Origin: an uncultured Rhizobiaceae group bacterium
GTDB taxonomy: Bacteria > Pseudomonadota > Alphaproteobacteria > Rhizobiales > Rhizobiaceae
Direction: 5' to 3'
Length of the DNA: 64,000 nucleotides
NCBI GenBank assembly: GCA_947501445.1
Contig: CANMVS010000004.1
Location: 355,632-419,631, forward strand
Every line of letters begins with the position of its first letter. Position 1 is the stretch's first letter. Position numbers and translations under genes: made by a program. The notes beneath the pieces were generated by a model. That model saw only the letters and a list, made by a program, of their open reading frames with translations. It was not told the DNA's origin and did no database searches. Positions 1-10,518 of this stretch are shown here, piece after piece.

Positions 1-2
1 AT

Positions 3-395
3 GTATTCGGCGCTTTCAGCCGCGCTGAAGCACTGGCGCAATGGTTCACACCTGATCGTGAAATCAGGGTCGAGGTGCTCAATTTTGATTTTGTTGAAGG
101 GGGCCGGTTCAGATTTCGCTATACGATGACCGATGGTCGATGTCCGGTGGTTGGCGGATGCTATGAAACACTGGAAAAGCCTTCCCGTATCACCATGAGC
201 TGGATATGGGAAAAACCTGACCCGCTGGCCGGTATCCCCATGCGGGTCACATTCGATTTTATCGATGTTGCCCATGAAACCCAGGTAATCGTGACCCACG
301 AGGGCATTCCATCAGATCAGGCCTGCACGATCCATGAAAGCGGGTGGCAGGGTTCTTTGGATCGGTTGGAGCATTTTTTACAGGCAGCACAATGA
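3..395 (+). CDS. AHSA1/SRPBCC-family protein, 5' end cut by the window
   Basis: The open frame runs in from the left edge and ends at TGA 393-395, so the N-terminus is missing. The visible part begins like an AHSA1 domain (VFGAFSRAEALAQWF) and continues with the family's alternating beta strands (GGRFRFRYT, TMSWIWE) and a C-terminal helix holding GWQGSLDRLEHFL. AHSA1-like SRPBCC proteins have a hydrophobic ligand cavity. Many small bacterial members are uncharacterised, and some sit beside ArsR regulators upstream, which cannot be checked here. It converges on gltD, with a palindromic repeat between them. The family is fairly certain; the function is unknown. Confidence 0.75.
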   Translation, partial: VFGAFSRAEALAQWFTPDREIRVEVLNFDFVEGGRFRFRYTMTDGRCPVVGGCYETLEKPSRITMSWIWEKPDPLAGIPMRVTFDFIDVAHETQVIVTHEGIPSDQACTIHESGWQGSLDRLEHFLQAAQ

Positions 396-450
396 AACGG
401 GGCAGAGATAGCGGCATTGCCGGCCAAGTCTTCTGCCCCGGAAGTACTGG

Positions 451-550
451 AGCAATTCAGGTTTTGACGGAACCGGCAAATCCTGAATGCATCAACAAAA
501 CAGAGGTCAACACCGTTGACCCCTGTCTGACAAAACGTGAAACGGTCAGA
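451..550. repeat. Dispersed bipartite palindromic repeat, full copy (inverted)
   Basis: Full-length copy of a two-module intergenic repeat. Read on the minus strand it has module A (CCGTTTCACGTTTTGTCAG), a linker ending TTTTGTTGATGCATTCAGG, and module B, which pairs ATTCAGG with CCTGAAT. It lies between the convergent ends of the AHSA1-like gene and gltD. Related copies occur at 17313, 28043 and 30916 (full), and at 8400, 15275, 31523, 50392, 54419 and 58760 (partial). It may act as a bidirectional terminator or be a REP-like mobile repeat; that role is inferred. Confidence 0.8.
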
Positions 551-564
551 TTAATGTCTGCCCA

Positions 565-1986
565 TCATCGCGGTAGTGCGGACGTGCCCATCAGGAATTT
601 GTCAATTGCGTGGGCGGCCTGACGGCCTTCGCGAATGGCCCATACGACAAGGGACTGGCCTCGGCGCATGTCGCCGGCACTGAACACTTTTTCCCGTGAC
701 GTCTGATATTGAACCGTATTGGCCAGAACATTGCCACGTTGATCAAGCTCCAGACCAAGGTCTGCCAGCAGGCCCTCTGCAACCGGATGAACAAAGCCCA
801 TCGCCAGCAGAACAAGCTCGGCCTTCAGTTCAAAAGCACTGCCTTCAACCGGTTGGAATTTGTCGTCCACCTTTTGGCAATTGATGTGGGTGACGTGACC
901 GTTGCGTCCGGCGATACTGGTTGTTGTGACAGAAAAATCCCGCTCTGCGCCTTCTGCCTGACTGGAAGACGTGCGCATTTTGAGCGGCCAGTGAGGCCAT
1001 GTCAGGCCCTTGTTTTCCTTTTCAGGCGGCTGCGGCATGATTTCAAGCTGGGTCACGGACAGGGCGCCCTGGCGAATGGATGTGCCGATACAGTCAGAGC
1101 CGGTATCACCACCGCCAATGACAACCACATGTTTTCCCGATGCCATGATTGGTTCAACATCACCGGCTGCATTGGAATGGGCAACGCGGCGGTTTTGCTG
1201 TGGCAGAAAATCCATCGCAAAATGAACACCATTCAGCTCACGGCCCTCAACGGGCAGGTCACGGGGCATTTCTGAACCACCAGTCAGCAAAACGGCATCA
1301 TGGCCTTCTTCCAATTCGCTGGCTGTCATGTCGACACCCACATGAACGCCGCAGTGAAGGGTCGTCCCTTCGGCAATGATCTGATCCATACGGCGATCAA
1401 TCAGGCGTTTTTCCATCTTGAAATCGGGAATCCCAAATCGCAGCAAACCGCCCGGCGCTTCATTTTTTTCATAAAGATGCACGTCATGGCCGGCACGCGC
1501 CAATTGCTGGGCTGCTGCCATGCCGGCGGGACCGGAACCGACGACGGCTATTTTCTTGCCGGTTTTAACCGTGGGAATTTGTGGTTCAATCCAACCATTT
1601 TCCCAGGCCTTGTCGACAATTGCACACTCGATTGTCTTGATGGTTACAGGTGCTTCATCAATATTCAATGTACAGGCCGCCTCGCATGGAGCGGGGCAAA
1701 CGCGCCCGGTAAATTCCGGGAAATTATTCGTCGAATGCAGATTGTCTGATGCGGCTTCCCAATCGGCGTTATAGACCAGATCATTCCAGTCGGGGATCTG
1801 ATTGTTGACCGGGCAGCCGTTGTGGCAAAAGGGTATGCCACAATCCATACAGCGTGCGGCCTGACGTTCCACGTCCCGCTGTTCCAGAGGAATGACAAAT
1901 TCCCTGAAATTGCGAATCCGGTCGCCTGCAGGCTTATATGTGCGATCAACCCGTCCGATTTCGATAAATCCAGTAACCTTACCCAT
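565..1986 (-). CDS. gltD: Glutamate synthase small subunit
   Basis: The beta subunit of NADPH glutamate synthase passes electrons from NADPH via FAD to the large subunit, which makes glutamate from glutamine and 2-oxoglutarate. The 473-residue protein has the usual length. Its N-terminus carries the iron-sulfur cysteines ([15 protein letters not shown], about residues 46-60). An FAD-binding [17 protein letters not shown] follows at about 150 and an NADPH-binding [12 protein letters not shown] at about 288. The C-terminus has the family-typical [17 protein letters not shown]. Its ATG overlaps the gltB stop by one base (TAATG), which suggests translational coupling. The protein is complete with no anomalies. 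Confidence 0.97.
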   Translation of the reverse strand: MGKVTGFIEIGRVDRTYKPAGDRIRNFREFVIPLEQRDVERQAARCMDCGIPFCHNGCPVNNQIPDWNDLVYNADWEAASDNLHSTNNFPEFTGRVCPAPCEAACTLNIDEAPVTIKTIECAIVDKAWENGWIEPQIPTVKTGKKIAVVGSGPAGMAAAQQLARAGHDVHLYEKNEAPGGLLRFGIPDFKMEKRLIDRRMDQIIAEGTTLHCGVHVGVDMTASELEEGHDAVLLTGGSEMPRDLPVEGRELNGVHFAMDFLPQQNRRVAHSNAAGDVEPIMASGKHVVVIGGGDTGSDCIGTSIRQGALSVTQLEIMPQPPEKENKGLTWPHWPLKMRTSSSQAEGAERDFSVTTTSIAGRNGHVTHINCQKVDDKFQPVEGSAFELKAELVLLAMGFVHPVAEGLLADLGLELDQRGNVLANTVQYQTSREKVFSAGDMRRGQSLVVWAIREGRQAAHAIDKFLMGTSALPR

Positions 1987-4900
1987 TAGCCCCTCCTGAT
2001 ACCGATGTTCATTTCGCCGGTCTGTTCGACCTGCATTTCCTGCAATGCGCGTCGGTATTCCACGGGCATGACTTTGACGAATTTTGGCAGATAGATGTCC
2101 CAGTCATCGAGAATCCGCTGGGCATGCGTTGAATTTGTATAGTGTGCATGGTTTTGAATCAGTTGCCGCAGACGTTCCGCATCATGGCGTGTCATATCGG
2201 ATTGCACGTCGACCAGACCGTGCGCTTCAATATCAGAGCGATGCAGTTTTTCCATTTCCTGCTCTTCATCTTCAACCGGCTCCAGATCAACCATTGAAAG
2301 GTTGCAGCGTTTGGCAAAATCACCAGTCTCATCCAACACATAGGCAATGCCGCCAGACATGCCGGCAGCGAAATTGCGGCCGGTTTCACCAAGCACAACA
2401 ACAATACCGCCTGTCATATATTCGCACCCGTGATCACCGGTGCCCTCGACAACAGCGATCGCACCGGAATTGCGAACCGCAAAGCGTTCCCCGGCTATGC
2501 CGCGGAAGTAACACTCACCGGAAATGGCACCATAGAGTACGGTATTTCCAACAATCATGCTTTCATCCGGCTTGATGCCGCTAGCAGGATCAGGACGAAC
2601 GATCAGCTTGCCACCCGAAAGCCCCTTGCCGACGTAGTCATTGGCCTCACCGACGAGTTCCAGCGTAATGCCCTTTGCCACCCAGGCGCCAAAACTCTGT
2701 CCGGCTATACCCTTGAGGTTCAACCAGATTGTATCATCGGCAAGTCCGGCGTGGCCGAATTTACGGGCCAGTTCACCCGAAAGCATCGTACCGGCTGAGC
2801 GATCGGTATTGCGGATCGGAAAACTCGCCTGAACACTCTGGCCATCATCGAAAGCGGGTTTGACCACGTCGATGAATTTGCGATCCAGAATATCCTTGAT
2901 CGGGTGATCCTGTTCACCGGTATGGTGGGTATCAACGTCATCGGCATTTTGTGGCCGATGGAACAGCTTGCCGAAATCAAGGCCCTTGTGTTTCCAGTGG
3001 TCAATGGCCGCCTTTGTATCCAGGGCCTGTGTCTGACCAATCATGTCATCCAGGTTCCTGTAACCCATTTCAGCCATCAGTTCGCGCGCTTCCTCTGCCA
3101 CATAGAAGAAGAAATTCACCACATGTTCCGGCGCGCCTGTGAATTTCTTGCGAAGCTGCGGATCCTGTGTTGCGACACCGACCGGGCAGGTGTTGAGATG
3201 ACACTTGCGCATCATGATGCAGCCGGAGGCAACAAGTGGTGCGGTGGCAAAGCCAAATTCGTCAGCGCCAAGCAAAGCGCCAACAATAACGTCCCTGCCG
3301 GTACGCAAACCACCGTCGACCTGAACGGCAATACGACCGCGCAGATTATTCATGACAAGCGTCTGCTGGGTTTCGGCCAGGCCGATTTCCCAGGGTGAAC
3401 CGGTGTGTTTGATGGACGTCAAGGGAGAGGCACCCGTGCCTCCTTCAAATCCGGAAATCGTTACATGGTCGGCCCGGGCCTTGGATACACCGGCAGCAAC
3501 CGTACCAACACCAATTTCGGAAACCAGTTTGACACTGATATCGGCCTGTGAATTGACGTTCTTGAGGTCGAAAATCAATTGTGCCAGATCTTCAATGGAG
3601 TAGATGTCATGATGCGGCGGTGGGGATATGAGTCCAACACCGGGCGTTGAGTGACGCACCTTTGCAATAACGGCATCCACCTTGTGCCCCGGCAGCTGAC
3701 CACCTTCGCCCGGCTTGGCGCCCTGTGCCATCTTGATCTGGATCATATCGGAATTCACCAGATATTCGGCGGTTACGCCAAATCGGCCAGACGCGACCTG
3801 TTTGATCGCCGAGCGCATGGAATCGCCATTTTTCATGGGTGTGTAGCGGTCCGATTCCTCACCACCTTCACCGGTATTGGACTTGCCGCCGATGCGGTTC
3901 ATGGCAATGGCAAGATTGGTGTGCGCTTCGCGGCTGATGGAACCATAGGACATGGCGCCGGTTGCAAAGCGTTTGACAATTTCAGAGGCTGATTCGACCT
4001 CCTCCAGCGGTACCGGCTTTCGGCCAGTTTCCTCGGCTGATTTCAGTCGGAAGAGACCACGCAGGGTCATCAGCTGTTCGCTCTGATCGTTGATAGCAGA
4101 GGCGTAGGCCCGGTATTTTTCCGGCAGGGCGCCACGTACGGCGTGCTGCAGGTCAGCCACTGAATCCGGTGTCCACATGTGTTTTTCGCCGCGAATACGA
4201 AAGGCATATTCACCGCCAACGTCCAGCGATTTGGCATAGATCGGATTATTACCGAAAGCATCCGCGTGGCGCGCCATGGTTTCTTCAGCAATTTCAATCA
4301 GCCCAACACCTTCGACCGCCGTATGGGTCCCGGTGAAGTATTTTTCGACAAAGGAGGAATGGAGGCCAACGGCATCAAATATCTGCGCACCGCAATAGGA
4401 CTGATAGGTCGATATGCCCATTTTGGACATGACCTTCAGCAGTCCCTTGTTCACAGCTTTGATATAACGTTTGTTGATATCCTTGCGGCTGTTGTCCTCA
4501 TCAATTTTGTCACGCATGTCTTCGAGCGTCTCGAAGGCAAGCCATGGATTGATGGCCTCTGCACCGAAACCGGCCAATGTGGCAAAATGGTGCACCTCGC
4601 GTGCATCACCGGTTTCCACCACAAGTCCGACAGAAGTGCGCAGACCTTTGCGGATCAGGTGATGGTGAACGGCAGATGTTGCCAGCAATGAAGGAATGGC
4701 GACCCGGTCCGCGCTGATCAGACGATCCGAAAGGATGATGATATTATAGCCGTGACCGACGCTGGTTTCGGCGCGATCACACAGGCTCTCAATCGCCTGT
4801 TCCATGCCTTCGGCACCGCGATGCGTTCCAAAGGTAATGTCCAGTGTCGTTGTCAGGAACTGATTGTCGGCGATATCACCGATGGCACGTATCTTTTCCA

Positions 4901-6698
4901 GACCCTTGTTGGAGATAATCGGCTGTTTGACCTCCAGACGCTTGAGCGTCGAGGTGCCTTCCAGATCCAGCAGATTGGGGCGTGGCCCGATGAAGGTCAC
5001 CAAAGACATGACGATTTCTTCGCGGATCGGGTCAATTGGCGGATTGGTGACCTGCGCAAAAAGCTGCTTGAAATAGGAGGCGAGCGGCTTGGATTTTGAT
5101 GACAGCGCCGATAACGGCGTGTCGGTTCCCATGGCACCGATTGCCTCCTGGCCGGTGCGTGCCATTGGCAGAACAAGGAACTTGATATCTTCTTCCGAAT
5201 AGCCAAATGCCTGTTGACGTTTTAACAAAGGCACGGAAGAGCCTGGCTGGGCGCGGCCGACTTCCGGCAGATCCTGCAGGCGAATCTGGGTGCGCGCAAG
5301 CCATTCCTTATAGGGATGGCCGGTGGCAAGCTCCGATTTCAGATCTTCATCTGAAATGATCCTGCCCTGCTCCATGTCAATCAGCAGCATTTTACCGGGC
5401 TGCAGGCGCCACTTGCGGACGATTTTTTCTTCAGGGATATCCAGAACGCCCATTTCCGATGCCAGCAGGACGTAGCCGTCGCTGGTTTCGAGATAGCGTG
5501 CCGGGCGTAATCCATTACGGTCAAGCGTTGCCCCAATCACCTTGCCATCGGTAAAGGCAATGGCGGCCGGACCGTCCCAGGGTTCCATCAAGGCAGCATT
5601 ATATTCATAGAACGCCCGCGATGTTTCATCCATAAGCGGATTGCCGGCCCAGGCTTCCGGGATCAGCATCATCATCGCATGGGGCAGGGAATACCCGCCC
5701 TGATAGAGCAGCTCCAGCGCATTGTCGAAACAGGCTGAATCCGATTGACCCTCATAGGAGATGGGCCATAATTTTTGCATATCATCACCAAATGTAGGTG
5801 AAGACATGGTTGCCTGACGGGCTGCCATCCAGTTGGCATTGCCACGCAGCGTATTGATTTCGCCATTGTGGCAAACCATGCGATAGGGATGCGCCAGCGG
5901 CCAGGATGGGAATGTATTGGTGGAGAACCGCTGGTGGACCAGCGCCAGCGCGGAAATGACCCGCTCGTCCTGCAGGTCCTTGTAGTATTTTGCCACGCCG
6001 TCGGCCAGAACCAGGCCCTTGTAGACAATGGTGCGTGACGAGCATGATACCGGGTAATAATCCTCAACGACGCCCGGATGGGTCTCGCGCACATTGTTGG
6101 AGGCAACTTTACGTGCAACGTAAAGCTTGCGTTCAAATGTATCATCATCGGCAATATCATCACCGCGCGCGATAAAGACCTGTCGCTGAACCGGTTCGGT
6201 TGATTTGACGCTCTCGCCAAGGATGGTTGAATCAACCGGCACGTCACGCCAGCCAATGACTTTCAGGCCTTCCTGAATTGCCGCCGCTTCATAGGCAGCC
6301 TCAATGGCGCTGCGATACTCATCGTTGCGCGGCATGAACAAATGGGCGACGCCATAGTGGTTGGGTTTGGGCAGTGTGAATCCGAGCAATTGCGCTTCGG
6401 CAGCAAAGAACTCATGCGGTAACTGAATGAGAATACCGGCACCATCACCGGCCTTGGGATCGGCACCCACCGCACCACGGTGTTCCAGATTGCAAAGAAT
6501 CTGCAGACCATCTTCGACTATTTTGCGCGTGCGTATGCCTTTGATCGAGCAGATCATGCCAATGCCGCAGGCATCATGTTCGTATGCGGGATTATACAGC
6601 CCCTGCGCCGATTGGCGTCCGTTGTAAAGCACCGGTTTGGACGTTGCCGCCTGCGCAATACCATCAGAATTGTGGTGGTTAGAGCTGTTTTGCGCCAT
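1986..6698 (-). CDS. gltB: Glutamate synthase large subunit
   Basis: Alpha subunit of NADPH-GOGAT, 1570 residues. The chosen ATG at 6698 has GAGGAG eight bases upstream; an in-frame upstream ATG at 6755 has no such site. The N-terminal glutamine amidotransferase nucleophile is Cys44 in [10 protein letters not shown], so a 43-residue propeptide must be removed. The central and FMN domains follow, with [19 protein letters not shown] and [13 protein letters not shown]. The 3Fe-4S cluster cysteines lie in [15 protein letters not shown], and the C-terminal beta-helix is present ([17 protein letters not shown]). It is co-transcribed with gltD. An imperfectly understood palindrome at 6789-6803 lies about 90 bases upstream. 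Confidence 0.97.
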   Translation of the reverse strand: MAQNSSNHHNSDGIAQAATSKPVLYNGRQSAQGLYNPAYEHDACGIGMICSIKGIRTRKIVEDGLQILCNLEHRGAVGADPKAGDGAGILIQLPHEFFAAEAQLLGFTLPKPNHYGVAHLFMPRNDEYRSAIEAAYEAAAIQEGLKVIGWRDVPVDSTILGESVKSTEPVQRQVFIARGDDIADDDTFERKLYVARKVASNNVRETHPGVVEDYYPVSCSSRTIVYKGLVLADGVAKYYKDLQDERVISALALVHQRFSTNTFPSWPLAHPYRMVCHNGEINTLRGNANWMAARQATMSSPTFGDDMQKLWPISYEGQSDSACFDNALELLYQGGYSLPHAMMMLIPEAWAGNPLMDETSRAFYEYNAALMEPWDGPAAIAFTDGKVIGATLDRNGLRPARYLETSDGYVLLASEMGVLDIPEEKIVRKWRLQPGKMLLIDMEQGRIISDEDLKSELATGHPYKEWLARTQIRLQDLPEVGRAQPGSSVPLLKRQQAFGYSEEDIKFLVLPMARTGQEAIGAMGTDTPLSALSSKSKPLASYFKQLFAQVTNPPIDPIREEIVMSLVTFIGPRPNLLDLEGTSTLKRLEVKQPIISNKGLEKIRAIGDIADNQFLTTTLDITFGTHRGAEGMEQAIESLCDRAETSVGHGYNIIILSDRLISADRVAIPSLLATSAVHHHLIRKGLRTSVGLVVETGDAREVHHFATLAGFGAEAINPWLAFETLEDMRDKIDEDNSRKDINKRYIKAVNKGLLKVMSKMGISTYQSYCGAQIFDAVGLHSSFVEKYFTGTHTAVEGVGLIEIAEETMARHADAFGNNPIYAKSLDVGGEYAFRIRGEKHMWTPDSVADLQHAVRGALPEKYRAYASAINDQSEQLMTLRGLFRLKSAEETGRKPVPLEEVESASEIVKRFATGAMSYGSISREAHTNLAIAMNRIGGKSNTGEGGEESDRYTPMKNGDSMRSAIKQVASGRFGVTAEYLVNSDMIQIKMAQGAKPGEGGQLPGHKVDAVIAKVRHSTPGVGLISPPPHHDIYSIEDLAQLIFDLKNVNSQADISVKLVSEIGVGTVAAGVSKARADHVTISGFEGGTGASPLTSIKHTGSPWEIGLAETQQTLVMNNLRGRIAVQVDGGLRTGRDVIVGALLGADEFGFATAPLVASGCIMMRKCHLNTCPVGVATQDPQLRKKFTGAPEHVVNFFFYVAEEARELMAEMGYRNLDDMIGQTQALDTKAAIDHWKHKGLDFGKLFHRPQNADDVDTHHTGEQDHPIKDILDRKFIDVVKPAFDDGQSVQASFPIRNTDRSAGTMLSGELARKFGHAGLADDTIWLNLKGIAGQSFGAWVAKGITLELVGEANDYVGKGLSGGKLIVRPDPASGIKPDESMIVGNTVLYGAISGECYFRGIAGERFAVRNSGAIAVVEGTGDHGCEYMTGGIVVVLGETGRNFAAGMSGGIAYVLDETGDFAKRCNLSMVDLEPVEDEEQEMEKLHRSDIEAHGLVDVQSDMTRHDAERLRQLIQNHAHYTNSTHAQRILDDWDIYLPKFVKVMPVEYRRALQEMQVEQTGEMNIGIRRG

Positions 6699-6788
6699 AG
6701 TCGGCTTCTCCTCGTTGTTTCCTAAAGCCGAATGGCGTCCCGCGGTTCTTTGCAAATTCAGATACCCCTCGAAAAGGTTGGCTCAAAT

Positions 6789-6803
6789 ACACAATTGTTG
6801 TGT
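6789..6803. promoter_or_regulatory. Palindrome upstream of gltB, candidate operator
   Basis: Six-base arms ACACAA and TTGTGT flank TTG. The site lies about 90 bases upstream of the gltB ATG, in the expected promoter region. The cognate regulator is unknown. Confidence 0.35.
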
Positions 6804-7232
6804 CTGGATTATTATTCAGCCGACAAGCTCTGTCGTCGTGTTGATGTCAGGCTCGGCAGGGTTTGCGACTATATACCCGCAGGTTCGCCAGGTCGCAAAT
6901 CCCGGAAGTGGAAAAATGAATTTCAGGCCTTGTCGGGCCATGAATGCGATAGTCAATACAACACATGAAGCGCAGATAAAAGCACTTAACAGGCGAGAGC
7001 CCGGCTGGGCTTCGACCGCTGATTGCCAAAAAGCGCTCAGATATATCCTTTGCGATCCCGCAAACCCGGAAAGCCCGATATTGTCTGGTTGTGAGCGTGT
7101 TGATACTGACATTGTTCCCTTCGATAGTCCAAAATGGTGTCTGCCAAAATCCCGGCAGCGGGGGTTCTTAGCATAGCAATTGGTCTTCTCACAAAAAAAG
7201 ATGCGCGCAACCCCTATCCCTGGGGATAAATA

Positions 7233-7257
7233 ATACATATATACAGAATATATGTAT
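7233..7257. promoter_or_regulatory. 25-base AT-rich palindrome upstream of globin, candidate NsrR-like operator
   Basis: ATACATATAT and ATATATGTAT form perfect ten-base arms around ACAGA, 72 bases before the chosen globin start. A related imperfect palindrome (TATAAGAAC...ATATGTTATA) lies upstream of the adjacent Rrf2/NsrR-like gene. Shared arms suggest that one regulator controls both promoters. Confidence 0.6.
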
Positions 7258-7329
7258 AGTCGATCCGGTGCCCTGCAGGGCCATTTTGATGCCTGGCTGC
7301 AACATCGGATGAAGACAGTTGGAAAACAC

Positions 7330-7737
7330 ATGCAGCGTTTTGATATAACAACGGAAGAGATCGATCGGCTTGTGCGGGTGTTTTATGAGCACATTCGTGT
7401 GCATGAGGTGTTGGGACCGATTTTTAACCGGGCTATTGGAACCGATGAACTTGCCTGGCAACACCATGAGAACAAGATTGCCTCCTTCTGGCGTAACGTT
7501 GCAGGTATAGACAGAGCCTATCAGGGCACACCAATGGTTACGCATATGCAAAACACGGAGATTCAACCGGAGCATTTCCAGATCTGGCTGGCCCTGTTCC
7601 ATGAGGTTGCGGATGAGGTCCTGCCGCCGGACCGTGCCCATATCATGCGTTCCTATGCGGATCGTATCGGCAAGGGTCTGGCTAATGGCGTGGCGATTGG
7701 CAGACGCAAGAAGGGCGCGCCACCGGTATTTGTCTGA
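7330..7737 (+). CDS. Group III truncated hemoglobin
   Basis: Small single-domain haem protein of 135 residues from the ATG at 7330, which has GGAAA upstream. An upstream ATG at 7252 lies inside the operator palindrome and was not used. The sequence has the trHb3 pattern: an N-terminal helix ITTEEIDRLVRVFYEHI, FWRNVAGIDRAYQGTPM before the haem pocket, and HFQIWLALFHEV in the G helix carrying the characteristic tryptophan. Group III globins are thought to bind oxygen or nitric oxide. It converges on the NsrR-like gene with a 30-base gap and shares operator-like palindromes with it, which points to nitric oxide detoxification or sensing. The family is confident; the physiological ligand is inferred. 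Confidence 0.88.
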   Translation: MQRFDITTEEIDRLVRVFYEHIRVHEVLGPIFNRAIGTDELAWQHHENKIASFWRNVAGIDRAYQGTPMVTHMQNTEIQPEHFQIWLALFHEVADEVLPPDRAHIMRSYADRIGKGLANGVAIGRRKKGAPPVFV

Positions 7738-7767
7738 GATGGCTTTAGCTGACCCCGTCGGCAGGTA

Positions 7768-8199
7768 TCAGGCCTGATTTGCATTGCCCAAAAACGCCTG
7801 TGGATTGAGTGCAATATCAGCAAGGGTGTATTTTGCAAGCACCGCATGAAAAGCCGTCATCGCTTCTGACAAGGGGCCGGGAAGTTTGCAACGGCCGCAT
7901 AAAATACAGGCATTGTCTGCCCGCATACATTCGACAAGGCGAAAGTCGGGTTCGGTTTTGTTGAGCAATTCGCCGAGATTGATCTCTTCTGCTTTTTTCT
8001 TCAGCCTCAAGCCACCGGAACGTCCTCTGATGGCTTCGAGATAGCCTTCACGGGTCATCAGATTGACCACCTTCATCAGGTGCGCACGGGATATCGAATA
8101 GGCGTTGGCCAATTGTTCAATGGTGAATAATTCGTTTTGATGTGCTTCTGCATAAAGAAGCACGCGCAGGGAATAATCGGTGAAACTTGTCAAGCGCAA
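7768..8199 (-). CDS. nsrR: Rrf2-family regulator, NsrR-like
   Basis: Winged-helix repressor of 143 residues. The TTG at 8199 gives the family's usual start, RLTSFTDYSLRVLLY, with GGAGAAAGG upstream. The recognition helix region (SISRAHLMKVVNLMTREGYL) is canonical. Four cysteines (about 91, 98, 101 and 104, in ECMRADNACILCGRCKL) match the spacing of the Fe-S ligands in NsrR, which senses nitric oxide, although there is one more cysteine than the usual three. Convergence with a globin gene and palindromes in both promoters support an NsrR role. The gene symbol is by similarity only; IscR or another Rrf2 branch is possible but less likely. Confidence 0.78.
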   Translation of the reverse strand: MRLTSFTDYSLRVLLYAEAHQNELFTIEQLANAYSISRAHLMKVVNLMTREGYLEAIRGRSGGLRLKKKAEEINLGELLNKTEPDFRLVECMRADNACILCGRCKLPGPLSEAMTAFHAVLAKYTLADIALNPQAFLGNANQA

Positions 8200-8298
8200 T
8201 GGAATGCGACCTTTCTCCAATCAATGCAGGTACCACAGCTGATTGAGAGTGATTTGCAAATTGTCGGCGTGGCAGATGGATGTTGCCTGAATATGTCT

Positions 8299-8328
8299 CT
8301 ATAAGAACTATATAGCATATATGTTATA
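8299..8328. promoter_or_regulatory. Imperfect palindrome upstream of the NsrR-like gene
   Basis: The stretch TATAAGAAC...GCATATATGTTATA is an imperfect inverted repeat about 100 bases upstream of the regulator start. It shares ACATATAT with the globin palindrome at 7233-7257. A candidate autoregulatory site. Confidence 0.45.
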
Positions 8329-8399
8329 AGTGTCGCGGTCCATTGCCGCGTCAGCACTTTTTTACAGACATGCCTGCCATATGATTTACGTGCGTATGG

Positions 8400-8450
8400 A
8401 GCAATTCAGGTTTTGACGGAATCGGCAAAACCTGAATGCATCAACAGACC
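8400..8450. repeat. Dispersed palindromic repeat, module B (inverted)
   Basis: GCAATTCAGGTTTTGACGG, a short loop and AAAACCTGAATGCATCAAC form a near-perfect stem. The copy abuts the stop codon of the small gene at 8451. Module A is absent. Confidence 0.75.
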
Positions 8451-8786
8451 CTAATCGGCGGCAGGATTTTTCTTGTCTGCGACGGCTTCAAATTCGGCAT
8501 CAAGGCGTTTTTCCAGCTCCACCAGATCGTCGGGCAAAGGCTGTCCTGTCGCCCGCAGCTGATTGAGTTCCATGTGAATTTGCTGGCGCAACTGATGGGC
8601 GTCCTCGGGCTGGTTCTCCATTTCGACAAAAAGCATATTGATCCGGGTTATCAAGTCATCAAAAACCATTTGCCAATCCTTCGTGTGTTTGTTCCGGCGG
8701 AACACTATACGATGACCTTCGACAAGATTGTGACCCATGTCAAATGCGAACGCTTTTAATGTCAAAACAGACCATGCGTCTATCAT
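8451..8786 (-). CDS. Small hypothetical protein
   Basis: Up to 111 residues; not recognised. The C-terminal half is strongly helical and charged (EDAHQLRQQIHMELNQLR, then DLVELEKRLDAEFEAV), which suggests a small coiled-coil cytosolic protein. No clear ribosome site supports the ATG at 8786. A later ATG at 8738 (MGHNLVEGHRIVF) is a reasonable alternative. It ends directly against a palindromic repeat. It is treated as a real gene because its composition is protein-like and no other gene occupies the region, but the call is moderate. Confidence 0.5.
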   Translation of the reverse strand: MIDAWSVLTLKAFAFDMGHNLVEGHRIVFRRNKHTKDWQMVFDDLITRINMLFVEMENQPEDAHQLRQQIHMELNQLRATGQPLPDDLVELEKRLDAEFEAVADKKNPAAD

Positions 8787-8953
8787 GGTCTCGCAAGGGA
8801 GAGTTTTCCGGGTGTCCGCAAGGCAAAGTCATCGATAAAACCGGCGGCATCCAAGGCTAGCCGTTAGCTTTAGTACAGCTAAACTTAAATTGCTAATTTC
8901 TGGTTTTTGACAGCACATGATCCGTGACAATGTCCGGGCATGGATAATTGTGC

Positions 8954-10183
8954 ATGAACATCAATAAACCCCTGCAAACAGGACAAAGCTGGGCGGTTGT
9001 CACCTTTGGATTTCTGGCCCTGTCGCTGGCCTTTTCCGCCCGTGCGGCGCTTGGATTGGTGATGCCCGTATGGCAGGCGGAATTTGGCTGGTCGAGCAGT
9101 TACATATCAAGTGTCGGCGCTGCAACCCTGGTCGTCATGGCTGTTGTTGCACCCATAGCCGGGCGGCTGGTCGACAGCCATGGGCCCAGGTTCGTTCTCA
9201 ACTTCGGTCTTGGTCTGGTGGGCATTGGCTGCGGGCTGGTTGCCATTATGGATGGAAAAATCCTGTTTACGGTCGGATTTGCCGGATTTGCGGCCATCGG
9301 TTTTGGTTTCGTTGCCAATCATGTCGTCGCCACGGCTGTGGCAAAATCTGTTGAGGCCCGGTCCGGACTTGCAACCGGTATCGCCACATCCGGTTCAACC
9401 GGTGGCCAGTTTCTGGTCGTGCCAATGATTGCTGCCCTTTTGGCAATCAACAGCTGGCGCTGGAGTTTTGCGGCTCTTTCCCTTGCCAGTTTTCTGCTTG
9501 TGCCCTGCATCATGGCATTGCTGCATAATTCCGCCCGCCGAACCCAACAGGCATCCCAAAACAGCACCGGGGTTTCCCGATTGGGTGCCGACTTGAAATG
9601 TGTCGTTGGACGCCCGGCCTTTCATGCATTGTTCTGGAGTTTCGCACTTTGTGGATTTACCACCACGGGGGTGATTGAAACCCATCTTCTGCCCTTTGCC
9701 TCATTCTGTGGATTTCCGCCGCTTCCAAGCGCAACCGCCTACGGTCTTTTGTCTGCGGTGAACCTGGTTGGTATGGTTGGTGCCGGCTGGTTAACCGATC
9801 GGATCAATCGTCCCGTTCTGCTGGCAATGATCTATCTTCTGCGCGGACTGTCGTTCTGGTATCTGGCAAGTCTGCCTGGCAGTTCCATAGAGACGCTTTT
9901 TCTTTTTGCGGTTTTTTTTGGCGCTGTTGATTATTCCACAGTGCCGGTTACAGCGAGCCTTGTTGCAAGCCACGTGGGGCTGCGCGTGATGGGGCTTGCC
10001 ATGGGTCTGATCTCTGCGGGTCACGCCATTGGCGGTGCCGCCGGTGCCTTCCTGGGGGGCTATTTGTTCGACTATGCCGGCGATTATGATCTTTTGTGGC
10101 TGGGTTCCTTGTGGTTGGCGTTGGTGGCCGGATTGATCGTGCTTTTCCTGCGTGAAAATCCATCGCGCCTTGCGCCTGCATGA
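8954..10183 (+). CDS. MFS transporter, oxalate/formate or monocarboxylate-like
   Basis: A 409-residue major facilitator protein with twelve predicted membrane segments. The MFS loop 2-3 signature is visible as GRLVDSHGPRFVL, and a second-half equivalent as GWLTDRINRPVLLA. The N-terminal pattern WQAEFGWSSSYISS resembles the monocarboxylate and oxalate/formate antiporter group. The ATG at 8954 was chosen; a TTG two codons upstream is less likely. It stands alone with no enzyme partner next to it, so the substrate cannot be inferred. Confidence 0.85.
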   Translation: MNINKPLQTGQSWAVVTFGFLALSLAFSARAALGLVMPVWQAEFGWSSSYISSVGAATLVVMAVVAPIAGRLVDSHGPRFVLNFGLGLVGIGCGLVAIMDGKILFTVGFAGFAAIGFGFVANHVVATAVAKSVEARSGLATGIATSGSTGGQFLVVPMIAALLAINSWRWSFAALSLASFLLVPCIMALLHNSARRTQQASQNSTGVSRLGADLKCVVGRPAFHALFWSFALCGFTTTGVIETHLLPFASFCGFPPLPSATAYGLLSAVNLVGMVGAGWLTDRINRPVLLAMIYLLRGLSFWYLASLPGSSIETLFLFAVFFGAVDYSTVPVTASLVASHVGLRVMGLAMGLISAGHAIGGAAGAFLGGYLFDYAGDYDLLWLGSLWLALVAGLIVLFLRENPSRLAPA

Positions 10184-10518
10184 ACCTGATGTGATCAGGA
10201 AGAACGAAGAAATCATTTTCATTTTTCCCAAATCCCGCCATCATTTAAGGGTAAAATCTTCGTGCGGCAGGTTGACTTTGCCAAGGTCTGCGAGCACCCT
10301 TGAACAACGGGGCCACACAATTCATCAAGATGAATTGATTCGCAAAGCGACGGTGAAGCGCCATTTAAATTTAAGACAAGAAAACAAGTGGGTGGGAGAA
10401 ATCTGGACCGCTGCATCAAGCGCCGATGAGGGCGTTTGGGAGGCGTTACGTAATCGTGAGTCGGCACATCATTGCGATGCTGGTTTAGGCGATCATGTGC
10501 CGGGAAAGGACCATTGAA
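10184..10518. other. Intergenic region upstream of prkA
   Basis: About 335 bases between the MFS gene and prkA. No gene is evident. It must contain the prkA promoter, but no confident promoter elements were recognised. GGCAC...TTGC at 10463 resembles a sigma-54 site but its spacing is one base short. Confidence 0.4.

Larger units (their letters stand above)
6699..7329. promoter_or_regulatory. Intergenic region between gltB and globin with divergent promoters
   Basis: About 630 bases separate two divergently transcribed genes. No protein with recognisable features was found on either strand. Two palindromes are evident: ACACAA-TTG-TTGTGT at 6789-6803 on the gltB side and a 25-base one at 7233-7257 before the globin. 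The middle (about 6850-7200) shows nothing I can assign. Confidence 0.5.

Noticed and set aside
5672..6256. Long antisense frames within gltB
   Set aside because: They are shadows of the well-supported gltB reading frame, rich in arginine and without any domain.
7252..7329. Upstream start for the globin at ATG 7252
   Set aside because: The codon lies inside a perfect palindrome that is probably an operator, and the added residues are not globin-like.
6816..7331. 171-residue minus-strand open frame between gltB and the globin gene
   Set aside because: No ribosome site, no recognisable features, and it overlaps the globin start and operator.
10462..10475. Sigma-54 promoter upstream of prkA (GGCAC...TTGC)
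   Set aside because: The spacing between the GG and GC elements is nine bases rather than ten.
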